Positions 44,714-54,787 of a stretch of DNA of 64,000 bases are shown here, piece by piece. This DNA is from Cylicocyclus nassatus (lineage: Eukaryota; Nematoda; Chromadorea; Rhabditida; Strongylidae), in the NCBI GenBank assembly GCA_958299035.1, contig CATQJL010000001.1, positions 77,645,594-77,709,593 of the forward strand, given 5' to 3'. Position numbers and translations under genes: made by a program. The notes beneath the pieces are model-generated. The model did not search any database. It saw only the letters and a program-made list of their open reading frames with translations, and was not told the DNA's origin. Each line of letters opens with the position of its first letter. Position 1 is the first letter of the stretch.

Positions 44714-46960
44714 CTAGCTGGCTTACCCGGCTCCGCCGTATCCGGACCAAACTTGGCACACATACACTTCGGGCCCCGGCGGGTGTCACAGTCCACTTTT
44801 CGTTATCGATCGATGTCGATTTTACCGATTTTTATCGATTTTTTTGCAGAGTTCACCTACAGGGCTAGGAGTTGGCACAGGGGGGGGGGGAAGTGAGCAT
44901 GGGGATTCCGAATACAATATTAGTTTTCAGAATTATCGATTACTTTTATTGATTTTATCGATTTTTTGTAAATTTTGACATGCGAGGCTGGGATTTTGCA
45001 CAGGGGGGTATTCGAGCATGCTGATTACGAACACAATATTAGTTTTCAGGATCGTCCATTACTTTTATCGATTTTATCGATTTTTTTTGTAAAGTTTGAC
45101 CTGCGGGGCTGGGAGTTTGCACAGGGGGTAATCGAGCATGCAGATTACGAATACAATATTAGTTTTCAAGATCGTCCATTACTTTTATCGATTTTATCGA
45201 TTTTTTGAAAATTTGAGCTAGGGGGCTGGAATTTGGCACAGGGGTGTAATCGAGCATGCTGATCACCCCCCTTGGGGATGATCAGCATGCTCGATTACCC
45301 CCTGTGCCAACTCCCAGCCCCGTAGTTCAAACTTTGCAAAAAATCGATAAAATCGATAAAAGTAATCGATAATCCTGAAAACCAATATTGTATTCGGAAT
45401 CCCCATGCTCGATTACCCCCCTGTGCCAACTCCCAGCCCCGTAGCTCAAACTTTGCAAAAAATCGATAAAATCGATAAAAGTAATCGATAATCCTGAAAA
45501 CCAATATTGTATTCGGAATCCCCATGCTCGATTACCCCCCTGTGCCAACTCCCAGCCCCGTAGCTCAAACTTTGCAAAAAAATCGATAAAATCGATAAAA
45601 GTAATCGATAATCCTGAAAACCAATATTGTATTCGGAATCCCCATGCTCTATTACCCCCTGTGCCAACTCCCAGCCCCGTAGTTCAAACTTTGCAAAAAA
45701 TCGATAAAATCGATAAAAGTAATCGATAATCCTGAAAACCAATATTGTATTCGGAATCCCCATGCTCGATTACCCCCCTGTGCCAACTCCCAGCCCCGTA
45801 GTTCAAACTTTGCAAAAAATCGATAAAATCGATAAAAGTAATCGATAATCCTGAAAACCAATATTGTATTCGGAATCCCCATGCTCGATTACCCCCCTGT
45901 GCCAACTCCCAGCCCCGTAGCTCAAACTTTGCAAAAAAATCGACAAAATCGATAAAAGTAATCGATAATCCTGAAAACCAATATTGTATTCGGAATCCCC
46001 ATGCTCTATTACCCCCTGTGCCAACTCCCAGTCCCGTAGCTCAAACTTTGCAAAAAAATCGATAAAATCGATAAAAGTAATCGATAATCCTGAAAACCAA
46101 TATTGTATTCGGAATCCCCATGCTCTATTACCCCCTGTGCCAACTCCCAGCCCCGTAGTTCAAACTTTGCAAAAAATCGATAAAATCGATAAAAGTAATC
46201 GATAATCCTGAAAACCAATATTGTATTCGGAATCCCCATGCTCGATTACCCCCCTGTGCCAACTCCCAGCCCCGTAGCTCAAACTTTGCAAAAAAATCGA
46301 TAAAATCGATAAAAGTAATCGATAATCCTGAAAACCAATATTGTATTCGGAATCCCCATGCTCGATTACCCCCCTGTGCCAACTCCCAGCCCCGTAGCTC
46401 AAACTTTGCAAAAAAATCGATAAAATCGATAAAAGTAATCGATAATCCTGAAAACCAATATTGTATTCGGAATCCCCATGCTCGATTACCCCCCTGTGCC
46501 AACTCCCAGCCCCGTAGCTCAAACTTTGCAAAAAAATCGATAAAATCGATAAAAGTAATCGATAATCCTGAAAACCAATATTGTATTCGGAATCCCCATG
46601 CTCGATTACCCCCCTGTGCCAACTCCCAGCCCCGTAGCTCAAACTTTGCAAAAAAATCGATAAAATCGATAAAAGTAATCGATAATCCTGAAAACCAATA
46701 TTGTATTCGGAATCCCCATGCTCGATTACCCCCCTGTGCCAACTCCCAGCCCCGTAGGTGAACTCAGCAAAAAAATCGATAAAAATCGATAAAATCGATA
46801 TCGATCGATGACGAAAAGTAGCCTATGACACCCGCCGGGGCCCGTAGTGTATGTGTGCCAAGTTTGGTCCGGATCGGTTCAAAAATGAATTTTCTATTCG
46901 GAACATACGTACAGACAGACAGACAGACATACAAACAGACATTCAGCTTTATATATAAGA
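44714..46960 (-). mobile_element. Non-autonomous Helitron carrying a tandem array
   Basis: On the minus strand it begins TCTTATATATAAAGCTGAATG and ends GGGTAAGCCAGCTAG, with a CGGC/GCCG hairpin about 10 nt before CTAG. It lies between A (44713) and T (46961) with no duplication, the Helitron mode of insertion, and the LINE frame ILHDIM reads through the empty site. A CTGT-rich tract follows the 5' end. Subterminal GGTCCGGA...CCCGGCGGGTGTCA segments are inverted relative to each other. No Rep/helicase is encoded. Confidence 0.85.
44880..46756. repeat. ~119-bp minisatellite that reverses orientation
   Basis: The unit contains GGCTGGGAGTTGGCACAGGG, a TA-rich block with AATACAATATTRGTTTTCAG, and TCGATTTTATCGATTTTTTG. 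About three diverged units run one way (44880-45255). The array then flips at a palindrome (GCATGCTGATCACC...GATCAGCATGC, about 45255-45285), and about 12 highly similar units run the other way to 46756. Open frames of up to 204 codons across it are by-products of the period, which at some joins is a multiple of three. Confidence 0.9.
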
Positions 46961-47418
46961 TGACATTATGAGAAAAAATATACCTCTGAAAGAACGAGCG
47001 CCCAATACCTCCTTCAGATACCCTGCTTATATTCTCAATCTTTTTGAACAACGTCAAAGACTATTCTATAGTTTGGCTGACCCCCTACTGTACTTTGCAA
47101 TACTCCCCCTCCCTCCCCCTCTCCCATCGTCTTCCCCCCAGGGGACGATGGGGCAAAATACAGCACAGGCTTTAAAAAAGCTGGGGCTTTTGCAAATTTC
47201 TTTGAATGTACATTCACAAAGCACTGTGAATCACCTACCAAACTAACCGAATTTACAGATCTTGTAATCGAATTGCCTGCTATCATGTCCGAAGTTGTTT
47301 ACAATAATCTGAAGACCCCTAAACCATCACAGTCGGTGACCTCAGATGGTGTCCCGCAAATGTTTTTCAAAATTTTGCAGCGCAGCTTTCTCAGCCTTTA
47401 ACACATATTTTCAATATA
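46961..47418 (+). pseudogene. LINE linker and N-terminal RT fragment
   Basis: The frame resumes after the Helitron with DIMRKNIPLKERAPNTSFRY and RQRLFYSL, typical of the segment between endonuclease and RT in CR1-type LINEs. Near 47335-47415 it encodes VTSDGVPQMFFKILQRSF, the DG(I/V)P block that opens the RT. The MITE at 47419 interrupts it. A C-rich tract and an imperfect CCCATCGTC...GACGATGGG hairpin near 47125-47155 look like later additions. Confidence 0.65.
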
Positions 47419-48137
47419 TTAGGTTGGTCCGAAAGTTCTGTCCCACCATTTTCAAAAAATCATAACTTCCTCCTATCATGATGTTTTTGCATGGATAAAA
47501 ACATTTTGAAAAGAGCAATTCATGTACTTTCTAAAAATACTTTAGCTGCTATTCGTTATGCTCTGCAGAGATAAAATTGGGGAAAGGAAATCACTTCAAT
47601 TTCGGAGTTTTTAAGCAACCCGATTAAAAAATGCAAAAGTGTGCCATAAAATCCAAAACAGGCTTATCCTAGATTTTCTGATCTCCTCTTTCTATGAGAG
47701 CAAAACTCGCGCTAATGGAGCCCTGCTTAGATAGGTTATGATTTTCGAGAAACAATGCCAAAAAATCAGTTCCTTAAGAAAATTGATTTTTTGACAATTT
47801 TTTCAGAAAATCATAGCTTTTAAAGTAACAGCACGATCAGCGCGAATTTTGCTCAGCTGGAAAGAGGAAATCAAATAGTCTAAGAAAATGGCTCTTTTAG
47901 ATTTTATGGCACAGTTTTAGATTTCTTAACGGGCTTGCTTAAAAAATCCAAATTTGAAATGATTTCCTTTCTCCATTTTCATCTCTGCACTCAGGCTGTA
48001 GTAGATAGCATCCAACGTAGTTTTAGAAAGTGCACGAATTGTTCTTTCCAAAAAGGTATTACCCATGCAGAAACATCATGTTGGGAGGAAGTTACGATTT
48101 TTTGAAAATGGTGGGACAGAACTTTCGGATTAACCTA
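47419..48137. mobile_element. Mariner-type MITE inserted in LINE RT
   Basis: Ends TTAGGTTGGTCCGAAAGTTC and, on the other strand, TAGGTTAATCCGAAAGTTC are flanked by TA (47417-47418 and 48138-48139). The inverted arms contain CCCACCATTTTCAAAAAATC and TCATAACTTCCTCC. At 719 bp it has no transposase. LINE RT coding continues on the far side (EIPFPWKASVYAN). Confidence 0.85.
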
Positions 48138-49290
48138 TATCATCTGTAACGAGTGAGATACCTTTTCCTTGGAAGGCATCAGTTTACGCCAATACCAAAA
48201 GGAAAAACTCAAACTGTGATCTCATATCGAACACAGTCCGATTAGCTATTGCCAGCTCCCCTGAAGGTATTGGAGAAGTTCATCAAAAAGTACTTGGTGT
48301 ATTGAATATAGACGGACGAAATGATACTCAGAACTATAATCGTCCAATACCACTCGTCAGCCAAAACCACAAAGATTATCTGTCACGCGTCTTGAGCGGT
48401 TGGACACCACGAGCACACCTCAAATTTGGGTAATTAAACTTTATCAAGGAAACAAATAACAATAACAAACATGGATAGAACGAATAACAAATAATGTTAC
48501 TAAATGATAAACTACAAATAGGAATGCTATGATTGGAAGAAGGCAAAATATGTGAGTGAATAATGTTAAAGCAAATGAGCAAAAGTAGTACATGTGAATA
48601 ACTCTGAGTGTTCACTGCCAGCTACTTATATGCGTACGATCACATCATCAGACCACTGCTGCGCTCGACATCCTACTGTTAGCTAAAAAACCCATGAGCA
48701 ATTCACATCTGATGCCAACATCTGCAAATTCCTCCAAGAGCAAAAACGATGCAAATCATCGATGCTTTGCAACTAAACTACAAGGATCTGATGAGTTTGT
48801 GCATGAGGGAGACAAGAACAATACGAACTGCGAAGTTCGTATACTTGGTAGGCTAGAGCGTATCAATCTCATTCCTAACGAACAGTACGGCTTTCTTTCA
48901 GGTTCTTCCACTTGTGCACAGTCTATAGAATGTACCCATTTATGGAATAATGCGTTGAGTCAAAATAAAAAAGTCGATGTGGTTTACTTTAACTTCAGTG
49001 AAGCTTTTGATACGGTTTGCCACGAGAGCCTTTCGGTGAGATTGCATAGCATTGGAATACGTGGGGGTCTGATTAATTGGTTTAGCTCGTATCTTAGTGA
49101 TATGAAACTGATAGTACGCTTTCCTTAAGTTTTTTTTTTCCCTAGAGAATGTCCTTCAGGTGTTCCTTGGGGAGGCATTCTTTCCCATAAAATTTTCTTA
49201 TTTATACCTATAATCTTCCCGCTTTTTTGGAAACAGATACAAAAATATTCGTCCATGCCTATGCTGATGATGTTAAAGTCATAGCAATTT
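48138..49290 (+). pseudogene. LINE reverse transcriptase, central part
   Basis: After the MITE the plus strand encodes EIPFPWKASVYAN, then (48694-49128) ILGRLERINLIPNEQYGFLS, GSSTCAQSIE and VDVVYFNFSEAFDTVCHES (motif A), then in a shifted frame SGVPWGGILSHKIF (motif B) and AYADDVKV at about 49257 (motif C, catalytic YADD). An unassigned stretch lies at about 48390-48680. Several frame breaks are present. Confidence 0.75.
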
Positions 49291-50065
49291 ATGGCAAGGC
49301 TCAACAAAGCGGTTGAACGAATGTTTGAATGGAGTCGATATTGGCACCTCAAAGTCAACTTTCATGAAAGTCACCTCTTTCCGGTAGGGGTTGATAGTTT
49401 GAAACTATATAACAAGGATCTTGGCCCGACGATGAGTGCTGACCAAGTACGCGACCTTGGAGTTGTAATTTCTAATGGGTTTAACTTCAGTAAACACATC
49501 GATGCAGTGGTTGTAAAAAGCTTGAGGATATTACGTTGTTTATTCGAAAATATATACAGCACTGATGTGTTTCTGTGGACTAGGCTTTACAAGATGTTTA
49601 CTTTACCTTTAGTTGAGTATTGCAGTCTCATCTGGGGTCCTTACCTCTCCAAAGATATAGCAAAAATTGAAAACGTGCAAAATCATTTATCAAAATACTC
49701 TACTATTGGGCTTTTTCTAATAAAAAGTATCCTTGATTCGTCTCCAAAAGCTTAATTCAAAAGTTTATATTACAGAAGAGTTCAAACAGATCTCATTTTT
49801 GCATTCAAAATTTTCAAAGGGGAACTTCGCCTAAAAACCTCTACTTTCTGGTGCTTCCGTCTTGTTTACAGAAGGCACTCCTGCATCGCTTTTCGTTATC
49901 CTAAACTACCTACATCACATCATTTGTTGAGCACATTTGCTTTCAGAACAGCCAAATGGATTGAAAGTCTACCCACTGAATTTCTACATCAGAAAAATCC
50001 TGTCAACTTCAGAAAAGCATTGTCTAAAGTCGACATACTTCAACAACTGCGGATACAGGACGTCA
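49291..50065 (+). pseudogene. LINE thumb and C-terminal domain
   Basis: The frame 49291-49755 contains RMFEWSRYWHLKVNFHES, RDLGVVISNGFNFSKHID and LVEYCSLIWGPYLSKDIAKI, the conserved post-RT sequence of CR1/jockey LINEs. After a frame change (about 49797-50065) it continues FAFKIFKGELRLKTSTFW and AFRTAKWIESLPTEF, a typical C-terminus. The minus-strand LINE at 8.6-12.7 kb has the same domain at 9128-9610. Confidence 0.8.
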
Positions 50066-50640
50066 AATGATAGCACTGTATTTTGTTATCGATTACTTTC
50101 TTGCCTCTTTTTTCTTGAATTTCTCTATTCTTCCTGCACTTCGATTATGTTAACTACTTTTTTGTGTAACCTCATATGAAACTAGCACTTGATTACCGTT
50201 TCGGTCTGTTTTCAGTTAACTAGAAAGCTTGAATTATATGCCCGAATTAGACTTTCATATTTCCGAACACACAGCTTTGCCCTTCTTTGCCTGTGGAGGT
50301 TGCGGGACCTGGTGGCGTTGGCAGGACGGATATTCGGTGAGCGGGTGCACTGGTGGCCCCCTACCAGTGCGCCCATATGAGTATGCCGGCGGGGGCTGCC
50401 GGTCTATCCATTTGCCTAGCCTCCGCCCTGTCCATGCTAATTGTCTTTACACGTCTGTTGGCATGCCGGGGAGGCTGTTGCGATTTATTCTACAAATGGA
50501 ATTTCTACTTACGGGTGTGTCATTTTAGCTTATCGTTAGTGTTATTTTCAGTCCTCTATATTTACGTATCTACCTCGTATCATGTAGTTTTCTTTGAATC
50601 TGTTAGAGCACGCCGATATGCGTATGAAATAAAATAAAAT
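50066..50640 (+). other. LINE 3' region with a GC-rich island
   Basis: The region runs to the AAATAAAATAAAATAATG tail. At about 50275-50470 base composition changes to GC-rich, with an open frame (50353-50637) whose translation has hydrophobic stretches (LSICLASALSMLIVF and FSLSLVLFSVLYIYV). I do not recognise it. It may be a captured host fragment or 3'-region sequence of this LINE family. Confidence 0.35.
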
Positions 50641-50712
50641 AATGTTTCGATAATTATCGCATTCCTTGACTCTCAAATTTTTATGTACAATTACATCCTA
50701 AAATAGGAAACA

Positions 50713-51315
50713 CTAGCTGACCTACCCGGCTCCGCCCGACCCTGTCAAGACACTATTATAAAGAACCCATCCCTGTTCTCCCTTCCCTGCGCTCACTTCT
50801 TCATGCCAATTCGCTATTCCCATTGTGTTAGTAATCAGCAGCTCACTTATCCCCCACCCTGTACCAATTCTCGACCCTCAGCTCGAACATTGCAAAAAAT
50901 CGATAGAATCGGTAGAAGTAGGCGACAATTTTGAAAAATAATATTGTATCAATCAGAATGCTCGTTTGCCCCTCACTCTGTGCCAGCTATCAGCCCCGCA
51001 GCTCAAATTTCGCAAAAAAAAATCGACAAAATCGATAAAAGTAATAGAAAATGGCAAAAACAATACTGTATTCGTAATCAGCATGCTCGATTACTCCTTG
51101 TGCCAACTCCCAGCCCCAAGGTCAAACTGCATAAAAATCGATAAAAATAGATGGAATCGATATATCTATCGATGACGAAAAGCAGTCTATGACACCCGCC
51201 CGCCCCGAAGTGTTTGGCCGAGTTTGGTCCGGATCGGTTCAGAAATGTAATTTTCTATTCGGAACATACGTACACACAGACAGACATACAAACACATTCA
51301 GCTTCATATATAAGA
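50713..51315 (-). mobile_element. Non-autonomous Helitron, 603 bp
   Basis: On the minus strand it begins TCTTATATATGAAGCTGAATG and ends GGAGCCGGGTAGGTCAGCTAG. It lies between A (50712) and T (51316). It holds a few degenerate units of the same minisatellite (TCGATAAAATCGAT-like blocks with CCAACTCCCAGCCCC) and the CACCCGCC...GGTCCGGATCGG segment. No protein is encoded. Confidence 0.85.
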
Positions 51316-51599
51316 TTTACATCACCTACGGACTGTCATCCCATTAAAAGAGAAAAGATCACTGCATTTTTTGGTTTCAAAAGCATCAACAATCTTTTTC
51401 AGTGAACAGCTGGTTTAAGGAGTTTTCAAGCTCTTGTTTATTTCAAGCGGGTTATAAAATCTACTGAGCATTTTTTGGTAAAAGAGATGAAGAGCGCTAT
51501 CATGAACCCTGCGTAGTCGCTGATACTGACGGACAAACTTCAACCTATAGGATTGAGGCACTTTGCACCGCACAACTCGTCAAGCCAGAAAATAATGTA

Positions 51600-53549
51600 C
51601 AGGGTGCAGAAAAAGTACTGTTCCTCAAAATAAAACCAGAAAATCGGCGTAATTCTTAGGTTTTTCTGGTAAACTTGACACAAATCCTAAGATGTGAATG
51701 TATTCTACCATTTTACAAAAACTGGCCAAAAAATTCTGCAATCTCACCCAGCGTCCCTTTTCGCTACGCATCCCATATCAAGGTTTGCAACTCCCTTTTA
51801 CAAGTGTGAAGGAAGTGTGAGGTTTTTTGGAAAATTCTTTTGTTTTCAACGTGGATTGAGAGATCCTCTAATGCTTGAGGAATGTTGTAGTGTCCTCGAG
51901 ATATGCTGGAAGTAGGCAGACCGCAGTTGCAGTAGGAGGAAATTTTCGGAAAGTTTTCCAAAGAAATAGCGTCTGCGGCGCAACAGGGTGCTACCAACAA
52001 ACGTGGCACAGAAACTAGGTATGATCATTTATCGCTTCAAAATCGTGATGTAGACAAAGTCCCATGCCCTTTTCATTATTCCTGTTACTTTTAGTTTAAA
52101 TCTGGAATTTCGAGTCATAGTTTGAATATAATTTATTCAAACAAGCGCAATCCTAACTCGCCTCTTTTCGAAAATTTTTGCAATTTGCGTGCGATAAAAT
52201 CTTCCTTATTTGGCCAAAATAAAAGTCTCTAATCTATAATTCGTCTATAATGGGTAGAGAGTATTGGAGAAGAGGTCATGCGCTACATACCAGCACAATT
52301 TGAACCTTATATTGATGCTGGTGGTATAGTTACGGTCCAAAGTGCGCTTATATGCTATCGGCGCATCGTTAGTGTTCTTGCGCGCTATTATCACTCGTTC
52401 AAACGGACAGAAGGGCCCGTAGTAAACCCCTCGTGGTTGTCACAACATAGAGGGACTATGTCGTGATAGCTCGGAGTATCTCGCAAGACTATAGCGAGCT
52501 ATCCGCAGGGCGCCGCAAAACCAATGCATAAACACGTGATTGAACCACTGATAATCGCAACAGCAGCGCCCACAGCAACTGCGCTATGGATAGGGTGTAC
52601 CAGAATGGGAAGGGCATGGAGCAGGCAAAGCAGCGTAGGTAACTTATTATGACCGAAACGGCGTGTAATACTCCACACAGTGTGCCTAGTAGATATAAGT
52701 ATTGTAGAAGTAGTAACCGTTTGCACAACTACCGTAAAATTGCACTGCAAGCTAATTTTGATTAGCAGTGCAGATAGCAGCTAAGGAATGGCAAACCAGC
52801 AAGTGAAGAAAGTGCTGAGATGGAAAACATTGAGCAGTTCTGGCATAAGCAGGATATTTGGTGCGCAAATGAGATGCATTGTGAAAATAAATAAGAACAA
52901 CCGCAACCATTATAAAATGTGACCAAATATGGATCTAATACATCTTTTAATCGAAAGAAACTCACCTTTTTTGAACATCAGAGCGTGCAGCTTAGAAAAT
53001 ATTTCGAAAATGTAGGAAGGCACATTGCTCGGCGCTGTTGGGCACTCATCAGCTGTTGATATTGATTGCAATTGACGTGCGTTACAGAGAACCGTGTGCA
53101 TGTGCGACCTATTGCGAGGTTGGCGTAGTCGAGCTTTAGTCCTGCGCTATGTCTCTGCGTCTCCATGATGGAAAAAGTATTTCGCCGTCTCGTCCGTCAC
53201 GACATGTCGCAATATGTCGCTATATGTCGCGATATGTCGCGATATATAGCGACAAAGTGGGACTACCCTGGCGCTTCGCATTGATTGCGTCCGCCGGCAA
53301 TGATAAAGGATAGCCGCCTTGCCTGCCTCGCTCCATGGTAGTCAGCACATGTCACAGCAGACTCCGAGCTACACGTCAGCACATACGTGGGGTTCAATGC
53401 AGGCCAAGGGAACAGTTTCAAATCAAACTTATCTTTAACTAATCCCAAGGGTCTCGCTTACGTATGGAAATCAAAAAACTACAGAATTGCTTTATGTTTG
53501 AGGTGTTTCTGGAGCCAAACTGGAGGGACAGTATTTTTTCCGCACCCTA
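51600..53549. mobile_element. Tc1-like element, non-autonomous
   Basis: The left end CAGGGTGCAGAAAAAGTACTG follows TA (51598-51599). The right end, on the other strand, is TAGGGTGCGGAAAAAATACTG, followed by TA (53550-53551). The 1,950-bp interior has no transposase motif. It includes four TATGTCGC-type words in a row at about 53200-53250 and probably further insertions I could not delimit. Confidence 0.65.
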
Positions 53550-53800
53550 TAATGTAGCTTTACGACATCCATAAAACAGTTAACTTGTGTGCATGACTAG
53601 GAAAAAATTTCGGATTTCAGCCTTCTGGTTCATCCGCAGTTGACACCTACTGAGTTTTTGTGGAGCACCCTGCACATCATAGCCAACTCAGATCACGAGA
53701 TAAAATAGGAGACGCTCAAACCTTTGGAGTCTTAGCTAATCTCATTCATCGGGTGAAATGTGACATGAAACACGGAAACAAATAGGGAGATCAATAGTTA

Positions 53801-53940
53801 TCTTGTATGTAAAGCTGAATGTCTGTTAGTATGTATGTATGTATGTCTGTCTGTATGTCTGTGTGTACGTATGTTCCGAATAGAAAATTCCATTTCTGAA
53901 CCGATCCGGAATATACGGCGGAGCCGGGTAAGCCAGCTAA
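53801..53940 (+). mobile_element. Minimal Helitron, 140 bp
   Basis: It begins TCTTGTATGTAAAGCTGAATG, has a TATG/TCTG-rich tract, and ends CGGCGGAGCCGGGTAAGCCAG then CTAA, with the terminal hairpin. It lies between A (53800) and T (53941) without duplication. It is little more than the two Helitron ends joined. Confidence 0.85.
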
Positions 53941-54030
53941 TAGATTTATAAAAAAGCAAATTTATCGATTTTGCAGATTATTAAAAAGTATGAATTACTG
54001 ATTCCAACAGCATTTTTGCCGTGCAAAATA

Positions 54031-54538
54031 TTAGGTTGTCCCATAAGTCTTTTCATACCTGACTTTTCAACGATATAAATCAGTTCTTCTTGAACTCCTG
54101 ATAAATTGCAGGCTACTATTCGACAGATCAAAGTTAGCTCTATAAGATGGCATTCAAAAGTTCGCATCAAGTCCAATCCGCAACATGCTCCGAACCAAAA
54201 TAAAAAATTTTCCCGAATTTCCGAAAAAAACGAAAATCATCATATCTCAGTTCAAAACAGCTCTGCAAATTTCCTATTTTTTCATGCATATACTCTCCTT
54301 ATCGGATATTTATAAATGCACTTGCTGCATTTTTCTGATGGTTAGAAACCAAGGAAAAAATAATGCGCTCAATTTTCAAACTTTGCCTGTATCACTTCTC
54401 TACTCCCCGCAAGTAGGTGATTATATAGCTTATTCGCTCAAAATTACTGCCAAAAATTTGCAGCCTACTAGGTGCTGTAGTTCCTGAGAAAAATCGAATT
54501 GAAGGTCCGAATATGAAAAAACTTATGGGACAACCTAA
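54031..54538. mobile_element. Mariner-type MITE, 508 bp
   Basis: Ends TTAGGTTGTCCCATAAGT and complement are flanked by TA (54029-54030 and 54539-54540). The interior shows inverted similarity but no transposase. It lies 16 bp from the gypsy element's left LTR. Confidence 0.85.
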
Positions 54539-54554
54539 TAGTTACCAGGGAAAG

Positions 54555-54773
54555 TGTTGTGGAACGCGTTGAGCCGTTGACGATTTATTAGAAAAACACA
54601 AACATTCCCCTTATACACATAGGCGTATATGCCGCGGGTTCACTAGGATCAATGCAATAACAACACGTAAACGTAATCAAGGTGCGGCGGGTACGCCGCA
54701 GCCGTCTAGGTCACCTCAGCCTTAGCTATCAATAATGAGCGAGTTCTAGTTCACACTGAACAGCTCTACAACA
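54555..54773 (-). repeat. Gypsy 3' LTR
   Basis: 219 bp, identical to 59145-59363. On the minus strand it begins TGTTGTAGAGCTGTTCAG and ends CGCGTTCCACAACA. Confidence 0.95.
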
Positions 54774-54787
54774 CCTCCCTCCTAAGA
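54774..54787 (-). other. Polypurine tract of gypsy element
   Basis: On the minus strand CTTAGGAGGGAGG immediately precedes the 3' LTR, the expected position for the plus-strand primer of reverse transcription. Confidence 0.8.

Larger units (their letters stand above)
44040..50640 (+). mobile_element. CR1/jockey-type LINE, plus strand, with nested insertions
   Basis: Order: endonuclease (44090-44713), Helitron insertion, linker and N-terminal RT (46961-47418), MITE insertion, RT (48138-49290), thumb and C-terminal domain (49291-50065), a ~560-bp 3' region and an AAATAAAATAAAATAATG tail. Coding resumes across both the Helitron and the MITE, so both arrived after the LINE. Stops and frameshifts elsewhere mean the copy was also decaying by itself. 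Confidence 0.75.

Noticed and set aside
46128..46742. 204-codon open frame with repeated peptide units (minus strand)
   Set aside because: It is a by-product of the ~119-120-bp minisatellite. Overlapping frames with the same peptides occur all along the array and have no gene features.
44880..46756. Centromeric or telomeric satellite
   Set aside because: The array is enclosed within Helitron ends with a readable empty site, so it travelled with, or expanded inside, that element.
53640..53690. Another Tc1-like terminus (GTGGAGCACCCTGCA)
   Set aside because: No partner end with the same inverted sequence was found nearby.
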